Shown here piece after piece: positions 1 to 12,121 of a stretch of DNA of 64,000 bases. A program made the translations under genes and the position numbers. The notes below the pieces were generated by a model. The model was given only the letters and a program-made list of their open reading frames with translations, had not been told where the DNA came from and did no database searches. This DNA is from Utricularia gibba (Eukaryota; Streptophyta; Magnoliopsida; Lamiales; Lentibulariaceae): positions 2,666,001 to 2,730,000 of the forward strand of contig CM007989.1 of assembly GCA_002189035.1 (NCBI GenBank). Reading direction: 5' to 3'. Numbering within the stretch: position 1 is the stretch's first letter; every line of letters begins with the position of its first letter.

Positions 1-1387
1 GCGCCGGTTGGGTCCTTCTTCTCCACGCTCTTGATGACACCCACCGCCACCGTTTGACGCATGTCACGCACTGCGAAACGCCCCAGAGGAGGGTACTCGG
101 AGAACGTCTCCACGACCATGGGTTTGGTGGGAATCATCTTCACGAGGCCGGCGTCGCCGTTCTTCAGGAACTTGGGCTCCTTCTCCAGCTCCTTTCCAGA
201 CCGTCTGTCGATCTTGGTCAGGATCTCCGCGAACTTCACGGCAATGTGGGAGGTGTGGCAATCCAGCACGGGGGCGTATCCGTTCCCGATCTGCCCGGGG
301 TGGTTCATGATGATCACCTGGGAGGTGAAGTTGGCGGCTTCCTTGGCGGGGTCATCCTTGGAGTTGGACGCCACATACCCACGCTTCAGGTCCTTCACCG
401 CCACGTTCTTCACGTTGAAACCCACGTTGTCACCCGGCAGAGCCTCCAGCAGCGCTTCGTGGTGCATCTCCACGGACTTTACTTCAGTCGTCAACCCAGA
501 GGGACCGAAGGTGACCACCATACCCGGCTTCAGGACACCCGTCTCGACACGCCCCACAGGCACAGTGCCGATACCACCGATCTTGTACACGTCCTGAAGC
601 GGGAGCCGGAGGGGCTTATCCGAGGGCCTCTTTGGCTCGTTGATCAGATCAAGAGCCTCAAGAAGGGTCGGCCCCTTGTACCAGTCCAGGTTGTTGGACC
701 TCTCGATCATGTTGTCTCCCTCGAAACCAGAAATTGGCACGAAGGGGATCTTTTCAGGATTGTAACCGACCTTCTTCAGATAGGAGGACACCTCCTTCAC
801 AATTTCATCGTACCTGGCCTTGGAGTATTTTGGTGTCGTGGCGTCCATCTGCACAGCAAGATCAGCGCAGGGTAAGATGACTGAACAGGCAATTGAGTAA
901 AAAAAAAATCGAAAGATCTGAGGACCTTGTTGCAGCAGCAGATCATTTGCTTCACGCCAAGGGTGAACGCAAGCAGAGCATGCTCTCGGGTCTGCCCATC
1001 CTTGGAGATACCAGCTTCGAAACCACCAGTGGTGGAATCGATGATCAGCACAGCGCAGTCGGCTTGTGAGGTACCAGTAATCATATTCTTGATGAAATCA
1101 CGATGCCCAGGAGCATCAATGACGGTGCAGTAGTACTTTGTGGTCTCGAACTTCCATAGAGCAATATCGATGGTGATACCACGCTCGCGCTCAGCCTTCA
1201 GCTTGTCGAGCACCCACGCATACTTGAATGACCTCTTGTTCATCTCAGCAGCTTCTTTCTCGAACCTTTCGATCACACGCTTGTCGATACCGCCAAGCTT
1301 GTAGATCAAGTGACCGGTGGTGGTGGATTTTCCAGAGTCGACATGGCCAATGACCACGATGTTGATGTGAACCTTCTCTTTACCCAT
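1..1387 (-). CDS. eEF1A (EF-1 alpha) copy 1, 3' end cut by window
   Basis: Translation elongation factor 1-alpha, the GTPase that brings aminoacyl-tRNA to the ribosomal A site in the cytosol. Two coding exons are visible: 926-1387 (154 codons from the ATG at 1387) and 1-848, separated by a 77-bp intron (849-925). The G1 P-loop GHVDSGKS is at residues 14-21 and the G3 DAPGH at about 91-95. The G4 NKMD motif is split by the intron (NK in exon 1, MD in exon 2). Compared with copy 3, about 13 C-terminal codons and the stop lie beyond the left edge. By eye the visible coding sequence matches copy 3 base for base, with no length difference. It is transcribed divergently from copy 2. Confidence 0.95.
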
Positions 1388-1998
1388 GTCGAGTTTTCAA
1401 GCAACCCTGGTCATAAAAAAAATCATAGAAGTGTTCGGATGAGAAACAAGCATGTAAAAGTTAAATATTCGAATGCAAGCCGATCAACATAATATTCCCT
1501 ATCATCAAACAAGCAAGATATATGAAGAAACACCAGCCAGTAGACCAGGAGAAAACAAGCCACTTAAGAAAGAGTTGCTGAAATTCCAAAACCGAAACAT
1601 ATGCATAGAAACAAGAGTATGCTTCTCCATATTTGGGCAAGATCACAGAGACTGAAAAAACAAAGCTCTGTTACCAAAAAGCACGCATAAATTCACCATG
1701 ATAAAATTCAAACTACCTAATCGTAATCTACTAACATCAGCAAATACAATTCACACGAGCAATCAGAAACCAAGATCGACTAGCTGATCAAAAAAAATAC
1801 AGAGATCGACTTGACAATTACAAAAGCATACAAAGGCTGCCAGAAAGAACGTCGGAGAGGATTGCTTACGTGAACGTCAAATTCGCTGGCACAGAAAATA
1901 CTGTCCAATCGATCGACGTGCGCGTGAGCTGCCAATGGAAGCGACGTCCCTAATCGAGCGCCCTTTTATAGCAAGCAAATAGACGGCAATTAGGGTTT
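1388..1998 (-). promoter_or_regulatory. eEF1A copy 1 leader intron, first exon, TATA and telo box
   Basis: Upstream of the copy 1 ATG there is a short leader piece (1388-1406), then a leader intron. On the minus strand its acceptor is at 1407-1408 and its donor GTAAGC ends at 1869. The non-coding first exon lies above 1870. A TATA box (TATAAAAG read on the minus strand) is at about 1963-1970 and a telo box (AAACCCTAA) at about 1990-1998. A leader intron is typical of plant eEF1A genes. The exact transcription start is inferred. Confidence 0.75.
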
Positions 1999-2262
1999 CT
2001 CGCAGAGCCGTTGGATTATTTTTGATCTACGGTGCACATAATACGAGAAGGCGAGTATTTACTAATAGTAATTATTATTTCAAGATAATTGACAATAATT
2101 GAAAATTTTAAAACACAATTTAGTCAATTTTTTAAACGCTGTAAAAGTTTCTATTTAATAAAAAGTGGGCTGCAGTTTTTATCGTCGCTCTAGTTTCCAA
2201 CGAGTAGCCCACACGTTTTTGGGCTGAAACCCTAAATTTCCTTCGAGACTCTTTGTATAAAA
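1963..2262. promoter_or_regulatory. Bidirectional eEF1A promoter (copies 1 and 2)
   Basis: About 285 bp separate the minus-strand TATA of copy 1 (about 1963-1970) from the plus-strand TATA of copy 2 (2255-2262). Telo boxes lie at both ends (about 1990-1998 minus, 2227-2235 plus), and site II-like TGGGCT or its complement occurs several times between 2165 and 2226. A diverged inverted version of this whole block sits at about 8770-9070. Shared bidirectional use is inferred from the geometry. Confidence 0.7.
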
Positions 2263-2748
2263 CGGGCCTCGATCTCTTAGTTTCACGAACATCGGCTAGC
2301 ATCTCGGCAATCGGTGGGAAGGTGAGTTGGTTCTTCCGAAGAGTGACCGTGAGCTTGCGTTTCTTCTCTTTTTGAAGCTGTATCTTCTCTTGTGGGGTTG
2401 ATTTTCAACTTTATAGTTCTTGCGGATCTAGTTTGTGGATTGAAAAATTCAGATCTAGGTTCGTTTGGACGAATGATTTGTATGACAAGATGAGCGTTTT
2501 CAGCTTTACCTAGAATCAGCTCAAGTCCTTAACTGATCTACAATTTTGGACTACTACAGTTTTTATTAGATATCTTCTTAACTGTTTTGAGAATAGCAGG
2601 TTGTTTCTCATATCTGCTTGCTGCTTTTATTAGATATGTTTTATGGCCTATGTAGCTGCAGAATTACTTGCTCGCTAAATAACTTTTTTTATTGTTATCT
2701 AACATTCTCTGTTGTCTTTCCAGTACAGTGTTTGTTTAAGAGCTCGAC
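2255..2748 (+). promoter_or_regulatory. eEF1A copy 2 TATA, leader exon and leader intron
   Basis: A TATA box (GTATAAAA) at about 2255-2262 is followed by a leader exon ending at 2321 with donor GTGAGTTGG. A leader intron of about 400 bp follows, ending at an acceptor near 2723 (or 2728). About 21-25 nt of leader then precede the ATG at 2749. Homologous sequence serves copy 3 on the other strand, but copies 1 and 4 have different leaders. Confidence 0.75.
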
Positions 2749-4172
2749 ATGGGTAAAGAGAAGGTTCACATCAACATCGTGGTCATTGGCCATGTCGACT
2801 CTGGAAAATCCACCACCACCGGTCACTTGATCTACAAGCTTGGCGGTATCGACAAGCGTGTGATCGAAAGGTTCGAGAAAGAAGCTGCTGAGATGAACAA
2901 GAGGTCATTCAAGTATGCGTGGGTGCTCGACAAGCTGAAGGCTGAGCGCGAGCGTGGTATCACCATCGATATTGCTCTATGGAAGTTCGAGACCACAAAG
3001 TACTACTGCACCGTCATTGATGCTCCTGGGCATCGTGATTTCATCAAGAATATGATTACTGGTACCTCACAAGCCGACTGCGCTGTGCTGATCATCGATT
3101 CCACCACTGGTGGTTTCGAAGCTGGTATCTCCAAGGATGGGCAGACCCGAGAGCATGCTCTGCTTGCGTTCACCCTTGGCGTGAAGCAAATGATCTGCTG
3201 CTGCAACAAGGTCCTCAGATCTTTCGATTTTTTTTTTACTCAATTGCCTGTTCAGTCATCTTACCCTGCGCTGATCTTGCTGTGCAGATGGACGCCACGA
3301 CACCAAAATACTCCAAGGCCAGGTACGATGAAATTGTGAAGGAGGTGTCCTCCTATCTGAAGAAGGTCGGTTACAATCCTGAAAAGATCCCCTTCGTGCC
3401 AATTTCTGGTTTCGAGGGAGACAACATGATCGAGAGGTCCAACAACCTGGACTGGTACAAGGGGCCGACCCTTCTTGAGGCTCTTGATCTGATCAACGAG
3501 CCAAAGAGGCCCTCGGATAAGCCCCTCCGGCTCCCGCTTCAGGACGTGTACAAGATCGGTGGTATCGGCACTGTGCCTGTGGGGCGTGTCGAGACGGGTG
3601 TCCTGAAGCCGGGTATGGTGGTCACCTTCGGTCCCTCTGGGTTGACGACTGAAGTAAAGTCCGTGGAGATGCACCACGAAGCGCTGCTGGAGGCTCTGCC
3701 GGGTGACAACGTGGGTTTCAACGTGAAGAACGTGGCGGTGAAGGACCTGAAGCGTGGGTATGTGGCGTCCAACTCCAAGGATGACCCCGCCAAGGAAGCC
3801 GCCAACTTCACCTCCCAGGTGATCATCATGAACCACCCCGGGCAGATCGGGAACGGATACGCCCCCGTGCTGGATTGCCACACCCCACATTGCCGTGAAG
3901 TTCGCGGAGATCCTGACCAAGATCGACAGACGGTCTGGAAAGGAGCTGGAGAAGGAGCCCAAGTTCCTGAAGAACGGCGACGCCGGCCTCGTGAAGATGA
4001 TTCCCACCAAACCCATGGTCGTGGAGACGTTCTCCGAGTACCCTCCTCTGGGGCGTTTCGCAGTGCGTGACATGCGTCAAACGGTGGCGGTGGGTGTCAT
4101 CAAGAGCGTGGAGAAGAAGGACCAACCGGCGCCAAGGTGACCAAGGCGGCCGCCAAGAAAGGAGCGAAGTAA
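2749..4172 (+). CDS. eEF1A copy 2, frame broken by two small deletions
   Basis: Exon 1 is 2749-3210, the intron 3211-3287 and exon 2 3288-4172 (stop TAA). It encodes the same protein as copies 3 and 4 up to about residue 353. There 2 bases are missing in a C-rich run (about 3883-3888) compared with the other copies. A further base is missing at about 4122. The total loss is 3 bases, so the original frame resumes for the last residues, but translation in the native frame would stop at 4068-4070. The last codons (GGAGCG AAG TAA) differ from copies 3 and 4 (GGCGCC AAG TGA), so the 3' end is a distinct lineage. It is either a recent pseudogene or a consensus error; the rest is intact. Confidence 0.85.
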
Positions 4173-4833
4173 TCTCTTGATTGATTCTCCGGAGCTTCTT
4201 TCAGTTTCAGCTGGAGTCCTGCACTGTGTTGTTTTTTCGAGTGTTTTGCCACATTTTTCCTTTATATTTCCCTTCGCCCTTTTTCACTCCTAGTTCTATT
4301 TATGCTTCATTATTTTGAAATTCTTGTCAACCTGAATGATTAAATTTAAAAAAGGAAAAGCTCTCGTAGGGGTCTTCCCACAATTTTCCTTCGTCTCTCT
4401 TGTCAAATCGAAGAACATTCATTCATGAATTACTTTAAAATAATACGATATTAATTTTCTTTCAGCAATAAAACCCAGAAGATATATGTATATATATTGT
4501 AGTGAGCTTTTATTTTATTTTTTGCGTCAAAATTCAGTTAACGATTGTGACATTTATAAAATTTAATAAAATGTAAACTGAGCTGTTGTGTTTTCCGCCC
4601 AAACCCTAAATTCCCCAAGTGAGATCGGCTTCGATTCATAGATCTTTTGGTAGACGAAGGCACACGAATCGCAGGTTATACGAATTTCTCTTGATGTCTT
4701 CTTTCCTATATATTTCGGATTTTCGTTTAGATCTGATTTTGGTGTTTTGGGATCGGCAGTCGCAGGTCTGTGTTAGTTGAACTTGGGGTTTCTTGCTGAA
4801 AACGTTTGATTTTTGGAATTCGAATCGCGTACC
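4173..4833. other. Intergenic: copy 2 3' region and NKAP-like promoter
   Basis: T-rich 3' untranslated sequence of copy 2 is followed by AT-rich DNA with a short TA run near 4486-4498. From about 4597 there is an NKAP-like upstream region with a telo box (AAACCCTAA, 4601-4609) and a probable leader. No other gene is seen. Confidence 0.6.
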
Positions 4834-6359
4834 ATGGGTAGGATGTCCTCAGCGGTGGAAATCCCTCGACGTTTACATGCTAACGGCCGCGATGGCCATT
4901 CTGAGGATTCTTATGGTTACAGCTCTTGCAACAGGGATTATAAACGGAGCCGGAGCCGGAGTCGGAGTCGCACCCGAAGCCCGGTAGGTGACGGTTATGG
5001 GAGGTTCCGACGGCCTTCCCCGGTTTATGCTTACCCAATCTCGGAAGAAACGCGTAAAAGTGTTGAAAGGAAGGACTTGTTGATTGATAACCGGAGAAAG
5101 CCTTATCTTGATCGAGATAATAGGAACTGGCGACGTGAAGAGTCTGAATCGGATGAAGAATTGAAGGGTCATCCTTTTGAGGAGTATCGCAGGCTGAAAC
5201 GTCAAAAATGGAGAAGAATGCTCAAAAGTTGTATTTGGAACTGTACCCCTAGCCCTCCTAGGGACCCCGATGATTCTGATGGAGAGCTGGATGAAAATTT
5301 AGAAGATGAAGGTGAAAAAAAGCATAAAGAGTTTAATGAGAATGGTGAGACGTCAAATGATGGTCGTTCGGAGTCTGAGAAGTCCGATGGTTCGAGGTCT
5401 AGGCAGAAGGTGAGGAAATTCAGTTCCGTTTCCGAGAGTGAGGATGAATCTGAGGAATACTCAAGCGATGATGATTCAGAGGTAGACAGGAAGCATAACA
5501 AGAGAAAGAGTGGCAAGAAGAATAGGAGGAAGAAGAGGAGTAAACGATCAAAATATTCTTCTGAAAGCGAAAGAGCATCAGAGGATGAATCTAGTGATAA
5601 TGATTCAGAGGAGGAGAAGCCACGGAGGAGACACAGAAGCAGCAGGAAAAGGATGAGAGAAAGAGAAAAGGTAGCAGTAGGAGGAAATATGAAAGTGAGG
5701 ACTCTGATCCTGCGAGCTCTAAGAAGCGAAAGAAAAGGTCTTCCAAGTCCAAGAGAAGCAAAAGGAGAGAAGAGGACAGCGATAGTCTGCATTCTGATAA
5801 CAGCGTCTCTGATTCTGACACTGGTGCAAAAGATGTTCTCCAGAAGATAAGTGAGAACACTCTCAATGGTGAAGTTGGTGGTGAGGTTCTTAAGTTCAAG
5901 GAAATGATGGAGTTGAAGAAGAAAACTAATTTCGATGACGAGCCCCTAGTTGGCCCAATGCCTCTGCCAAGAGCAGAAGGGCATATCAGCTACGGTGGTG
6001 CACTTAGACCTGGTGAAGGTGACGCTATTGCACAATATGTCCAGCAAGGGAAGCGTATTCCTCGTAGAGGTGAAGTGGGTCTTTCTGCTGAGGAGATCCA
6101 AAAGTTTGAGAATCTGGGGTATGTGATGAGCGGTAGCAGACATCAGAGAATGAATGCCATCCGTATCAGAAAAGAAAACCAGGTTTACAGTGCCGAGGAC
6201 AAACGGGCGCTGGCGATGTTCAACCATGAGGAGAAAGCGAAGCGCGAGCAGAAAGTTATGAGTGATTTGCAACGTCTTGTGCAGCGCCATATCGGCCAAG
6301 ATGCAGGGCCTTCCCATGACCCCTTCGGTGGACGGGCTGCTGATGCTGCCGATGAGTAA
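4834..6359 (+). CDS. NKAP/MAS2-like nuclear splicing-associated protein (one frameshift)
   Basis: NKAP-family protein. In animals NKAP is a nuclear RNA- and spliceosome-associated factor, and in Arabidopsis the relative is MAS2. The first ATG in a good context is at 4834. The N-terminus is rich in RS repeats (about residues 35-50), followed by long acidic Ser/Glu/Asp and basic Lys/Arg stretches. The conserved C-terminal domain starts at about 5940 ([10 protein letters not shown], then [19 protein letters not shown] and the KREQ helix) and runs to the stop at 6359. The frame shifts once by minus 1 in an A/G-rich stretch at about 5641-5660; without correction translation stops at 5848-5850. With the frame restored it is about 508 residues and intronless. 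A truncated relative of its 3' end lies at 9228-9519. Confidence 0.85.
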
Positions 6360-6845
6360 CAGGTTTCTCCTTCGTGCTCCCTTAAAACATCGTTTCGTTC
6401 CAGACGGCTTGTGTACGGATAATGGAGCAATGCTCACCATTTGCATCCGGACATCTATGTATGAAATGCTATCTGTTTTTGTTTACAAGGAACGACACCT
6501 ACCACTTTTATTTAAAAACTCAAACGATTTTCTAGAGAATCCTTTTTGGGGGGCTTCAAACAATCTCAGTATGAATGACGGGGATAATCACACCTGATTG
6601 AAGGAAGGTAACATAGTATAGTAAAACTGGAGGCGTAGGATACGGGGGTAAAAAGGATCACGTCACGTAATTACGAAATATGGCGGTAGTCTCAACGCAA
6701 CCGTGGAGGACTGCGCAATCGCCTGTCCAGAACCCAGCTCAGGGACATAGTCAAAACATGCAAACAGACCACATGGATGGAAAAATGGAAACCAAAACAA
6801 CCTGAGGCAAGAAGATAAAACACCAGAACTGGGAGTATGCACCAT
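6360..6845. other. Convergent 3' regions of NKAP-like gene and eEF1A copy 3
   Basis: This is 3' untranslated sequence of two converging genes, with no further gene. Much of it (about 6425-6845) aligns with 9840-10186 in front of copy 4, with point changes and small indels. It therefore belongs to the NKAP-eEF1A duplication unit. Confidence 0.6.
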
Positions 6846-8272
6846 TCACTTGGCGCCTTTCTTGGCGGCCGCCTTGGTCACCTTGGCGCCGGTTGGGTCC
6901 TTCTTCTCCACGCTCTTGATGACACCCACCGCCACCGTTTGACGCATGTCACGCACTGCGAAACGCCCCAGAGGAGGGTACTCGGAGAACGTCTCCACGA
7001 CCATGGGTTTGGTGGGAATCATCTTCACGAGGCCGGCGTCGCCGTTCTTCAGGAACTTGGGCTCCTTCTCCAGCTCCTTTCCAGACCGTCTGTCGATCTT
7101 GGTCAGGATCTCCGCGAACTTCACGGCAATGTGGGAGGTGTGGCAATCCAGCACGGGGGCGTATCCGTTCCCGATCTGCCCGGGGTGGTTCATGATGATC
7201 ACCTGGGAGGTGAAGTTGGCGGCTTCCTTGGCGGGGTCATCCTTGGAGTTGGACGCCACATACCCACGCTTCAGGTCCTTCACCGCCACGTTCTTCACGT
7301 TGAAACCCACGTTGTCACCCGGCAGAGCCTCCAGCAGCGCTTCGTGGTGCATCTCCACGGACTTTACTTCAGTCGTCAACCCAGAGGGACCGAAGGTGAC
7401 CACCATACCCGGCTTCAGGACACCCGTCTCGACACGCCCCACAGGCACAGTGCCGATACCACCGATCTTGTACACGTCCTGAAGCGGGAGCCGGAGGGGC
7501 TTATCCGAGGGCCTCTTTGGCTCGTTGATCAGATCAAGAGCCTCAAGAAGGGTCGGCCCCTTGTACCAGTCCAGGTTGTTGGACCTCTCGATCATGTTGT
7601 CTCCCTCGAAACCAGAAATTGGCACGAAGGGGATCTTTTCAGGATTGTAACCGACCTTCTTCAGATAGGAGGACACCTCCTTCACAATTTCATCGTACCT
7701 GGCCTTGGAGTATTTTGGTGTCGTGGCGTCCATCTGCACAGCAAGATCAGCGCAGGGTAAGATGACTGAACAGGCAATTGAGTAAAAAAAAAATCGAAAG
7801 ATCTGAGGACCTTGTTGCAGCAGCAGATCATTTGCTTCACGCCAAGGGTGAACGCAAGCAGAGCATGCTCTCGGGTCTGCCCATCCTTGGAGATACCAGC
7901 TTCGAAACCACCAGTGGTGGAATCGATGATCAGCACAGCGCAGTCGGCTTGTGAGGTACCAGTAATCATATTCTTGATGAAATCACGATGCCCAGGAGCA
8001 TCAATGACGGTGCAGTAGTACTTTGTGGTCTCGAACTTCCATAGAGCAATATCGATGGTGATACCACGCTCGCGCTCAGCCTTCAGCTTGTCGAGCACCC
8101 ACGCATACTTGAATGACCTCTTGTTCATCTCAGCAGCTTCTTTCTCGAACCTTTCGATCACACGCTTGTCGATACCGCCAAGCTTGTAGATCAAGTGACC
8201 GGTGGTGGTGGATTTTCCAGAGTCGACATGGCCAATGACCACGATGTTGATGTGAACCTTCTCTTTACCCAT
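6846..8272 (-). CDS. eEF1A copy 3, intact
   Basis: Complete 449-residue eEF1A: exon 1 7811-8272, intron 7734-7810, exon 2 6846-7733 (stop TGA). The C-terminus ends in the usual Lys/Ala-rich tail. It serves as the reference for the cluster: copy 1 aligns at a constant offset of 6885 bases and copy 4 at 3341, so no indels separate the three. Even the 10-base A/T run in the intron has the same length. It converges on the NKAP-like gene from the right, and its promoter is the inverted counterpart of the copy 2 promoter. Confidence 0.97.
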
Positions 8273-8830
8273 GTCGAGCTCTTAAACAAACACTGTACTG
8301 GAAAGACAACAGAGAATGTTAGATAACAATAAAAAAAGTTATTTAGCGAGCAAGTAATTCTGCAGCTACATAGGCCATAAAACATATCTAATAAAAGCAG
8401 CAAGCAGATATGAGAAACAACCTGCTATTCTCAAAACATTTAATCAAATTCTGGAATAAAAACCGCGGTTGTCGATACTGTAGATGACTCAAGCAATTAC
8501 TTAAACATGGCATGCGGGAAAACCTGATTCTAGGTAAACCAGAAAACGCTCAACTTGTCAAATTAACTCGCCCAAACGAACCTAGATCTGATAATTTATA
8601 TCCACAAAAACTACATCCGCATGAACTATCAAGTTAACAATCAATCCCAAAAAAGAAGAGCCATCATCAAAAAGAGAAGAAAAGCCAGCAACCGGTCATT
8701 CTCTTGAAGAACAAACTCACCTTCGTACCGATTGCCGAGACGCTAGCCGATGTTCCTGAGACTGAGATCGAGGCCCATTTTATAGTAGAGTCTCGAAGGA
8801 AATTTAGGGTTTCAGCCCAAGAGCTTGTGG
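8273..8830 (-). promoter_or_regulatory. eEF1A copy 3 leader intron, TATA and telo box
   Basis: The leader intron spans about 8298-8720 (donor GTGAGT on the minus strand at 8715-8720, acceptor after a CCAG at 8298-8301). The TATA (CTATAAAATGGG on the minus strand) is at about 8776-8786. A telo box with an adjacent site II-like element follows (about 8807-8822). The sequence matches the copy 2 promoter and leader in inverted orientation. Confidence 0.75.
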
Positions 8831-8889
8831 GATGGTCGTTGAAAATTAGAGTTACGATACCGACTGCAGCCCACTATTCATTTAATGTT

Positions 8890-9519
<630 letters not shown>

Positions 9520-10186
9520 CATTTCGTTCCAGATGGCTTGTGTATGTTTAGCCAGGTAAAACCCCAAATGGGGAAACCTCATGGTGTTGACCTGCAAATT
9601 CACTATGCTTTGTACAGGTTACAGGATACAGAAAGAAAGTGCACCCAACTCAGATCACCCAAGCTGTGATCAATCTCAAAAGAGACAGAATTTACGCATA
9701 CACTCCTCACTCCCTCACTGCACACCGTTATAGACCAGAAAGACACTCACTCCACGAACTATCCTGAGCATAATGGGAAAAAACCGCCAGGCTAACTGCC
9801 CAGCGTTGTGGCACACCTGTCGTGTGCCTACTAAACGTGCTGATAGTTAAGCTCACGATGATCACCACTTGCATCCGGACATCTACATGATATGAAATCT
9901 GTTTTTGTTTACAAGCAACTTCACCTACCACTTATAGTTTGAAACTCCACGATTTTCAGAGTATCCCATTTGGGGGGTTTCAGACAATCTACATATAAAA
10001 GAGGGGGCATAACATAGCAAAAGTGGAGGCGTTGGATATAAGGCTACAAAAGATAACGTTACATAATATGGGCGGTAGTCTCAACGCAGCCGCGGTAGTC
10101 TCAAACAGACAACATGGATGGAAAAATGGAAACGAAAACAACCTGAGGCAAGAAGATCAAACATCAGAACTGCGAGTATGCACCAT
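9520..10186. other. Intergenic between NKAP fragment and eEF1A copy 4
   Basis: No gene is seen. Positions 9840-10186 are homologous to 6425-6845; 9535-9840 is unmatched in the window and shows no recognisable element. Confidence 0.55.
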
Positions 10187-11613
10187 TCACTTGGCGCCTT
10201 TCTTGGCGGCCGCCTTGGTCACCTTGGCGCCGGTTGGGTCCTTCTTCTCCACGCTCTTGATGACACCCACCGCCACCGTTTGACGCATGTCACGCACTGC
10301 GAAACGCCCCAGAGGAGGGTACTCGGAGAACGTCTCCACGACCATGGGTTTGGTGGGAATCATCTTCACGAGGCCGGCGTCGCCGTTCTTCAGGAACTTG
10401 GGCTCCTTCTCCAGCTCCTTTCCAGACCGTCTGTCGATCTTGGTCAGGATCTCCGCGAACTTCACGGCAATGTGGGAGGTGTGGCAATCCAGCACGGGGG
10501 CGTATCCGTTCCCGATCTGCCCGGGGTGGTTCATGATGATCACCTGGGAGGTGAAGTTGGCGGCTTCCTTGGCGGGGTCATCCTTGGAGTTGGACGCCAC
10601 ATACCCACGCTTCAGGTCCTTCACCGCCACGTTCTTCACGTTGAAACCCACGTTGTCACCCGGCAGAGCCTCCAGCAGCGCTTCGTGGTGCATCTCCACG
10701 GACTTTACTTCAGTCGTCAACCCAGAGGGACCGAAGGTGACCACCATACCCGGCTTCAGGACACCCGTCTCGACACGCCCCACAGGCACAGTGCCGATAC
10801 CACCGATCTTGTACACGTCCTGAAGCGGGAGCCGGAGGGGCTTATCCGAGGGCCTCTTTGGCTCGTTGATCAGATCAAGAGCCTCAAGAAGGGTCGGCCC
10901 CTTGTACCAGTCCAGGTTGTTGGACCTCTCGATCATGTTGTCTCCCTCGAAACCAGAAATTGGCACGAAGGGGATCTTTTCAGGATTGTAACCGACCTTC
11001 TTCAGATAGGAGGACACCTCCTTCACAATTTCATCGTACCTGGCCTTGGAGTATTTTGGTGTCGTGGCGTCCATCTGCACAGCAAGATCAGCGCAGGGTA
11101 AGATGACTGAACAGGCAATTGAGTAAAAAAAAAATCGAAAGATCTGAGGACCTTGTTGCAGCAGCAGATCATTTGCTTCACGCCAAGGGTGAACGCAAGC
11201 AGAGCATGCTCTCGGGTCTGCCCATCCTTGGAGATACCAGCTTCGAAACCACCAGTGGTGGAATCGATGATCAGCACAGCGCAGTCGGCTTGTGAGGTAC
11301 CAGTAATCATATTCTTGATGAAATCACGATGCCCAGGAGCATCAATGACGGTGCAGTAGTACTTTGTGGTCTCAAACTTCCACAAGGCAATATCAATGGT
11401 GATACCACGCTCGCGTTCAGCCTTCAGCTTGTCGAGCACCCACGCATACTTGAATGACCTCTTGTTCATCTCAGCAGCTTCTTTCTCGAACCTTTCGATC
11501 ACACGCTTGTCGATACCGCCAAGCTTGTAGATCAAGTGACCGGTGGTGGTGGACTTCCCGGAGTCGACATGGCCAATGACCACGATGTTGATGTGAACTT
11601 TCTCTTTACCCAT
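10187..11613 (-). CDS. eEF1A copy 4, intact
   Basis: Complete 449-residue eEF1A: exon 1 11152-11613, intron 11075-11151, exon 2 10187-11074. The predicted protein is the same as copy 3. By eye 10187-11373 is identical to copy 3, whereas 11374-11613 (the 5' half of exon 1) carries a cluster of silent changes, for example in codons around W-K-F and in the P-loop. The gene is therefore a mosaic: a homogenised 3' part on a diverged 5' part and an unrelated promoter. Confidence 0.97.
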
Positions 11614-12120
11614 ATCGAACTCTTAATAAAGCACTGCACTTTAACGATAAAAAAGAAAACAAGCTATCTCAGGCACAATAACGAACTTATTCTAAACCAC
11701 TGCGCACATTCTAGTAAATCGAAATCACGTCTATCAATGGATGCTTTGTCCAGACGGTAAATCATGACGGTATCCATAGAGATAGTAATTGAAAAAGGGA
11801 TAACCAAAGAAGCTCCCAACAACAGCCCACTCACGAACCTTAAAGAATTGGCATCTTTAAAATGGTATGAAATCACATTCAGAACTACCAAATACAAGAT
11901 ACAACGGACAAAGTATATGCATAAAAATAAAAAAGGATCATCTTCCGATTAAAGGAAAGGCAAAACAGCAAATGAAAATCAAGTTCGTTTAGAAGAAAAG
12001 GAGATAAGTGAACTCACCGATCGCCGAGAGAGAGAGCTGCGAGAGACGCGTGGGGAACTGGTTGTTTAGGGATTGAGAGCTTCCTCTTATAAAGGTAGCT
12101 CACGATTTTAGGGTTTTCAC
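11614..12120 (-). promoter_or_regulatory. eEF1A copy 4 leader intron and promoter
   Basis: The leader intron is about 11634-12017 (donor GTGAGT on the minus strand, acceptor GTGCAG). A GA/CT-rich leader exon follows, then a TATA (CTTTATAAGA, minus strand, about 12088-12097) and a telo-like AAAACCCTAAAA at about 12110-12121. It resembles none of the other three eEF1A upstream regions closely. Confidence 0.7.
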
Positions 12121-12121
12121 C

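Larger units (their letters stand above)
1870..4172 (+). repeat. Left arm of large inverted repeat
   Basis: This stretch (first exon of copy 1, shared promoter, copy 2 leader and gene) matches the reverse complement of about 6846-9170. Across the coding region and 77-bp intron the match is essentially perfect. Across the promoter and leader it is roughly 85 percent by eye, with small indels. The spacer between the arms (4173-6845) carries the NKAP-like gene. Confidence 0.8.

Noticed and set aside
54-875. Long open frame on the plus strand opposite eEF1A copy 1 (similar ones opposite copies 2, 3 and 4)
   Set aside because: It is the antisense shadow of the highly conserved, GC-biased eEF1A exon 2 and repeats wherever that exon occurs. 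It has no independent start context or splice signals.
5202-5792. Ser/Leu-rich open frame on the minus strand
   Set aside because: Antisense to the acidic and RS-rich part of the NKAP-like gene; its low complexity follows from the coding strand.
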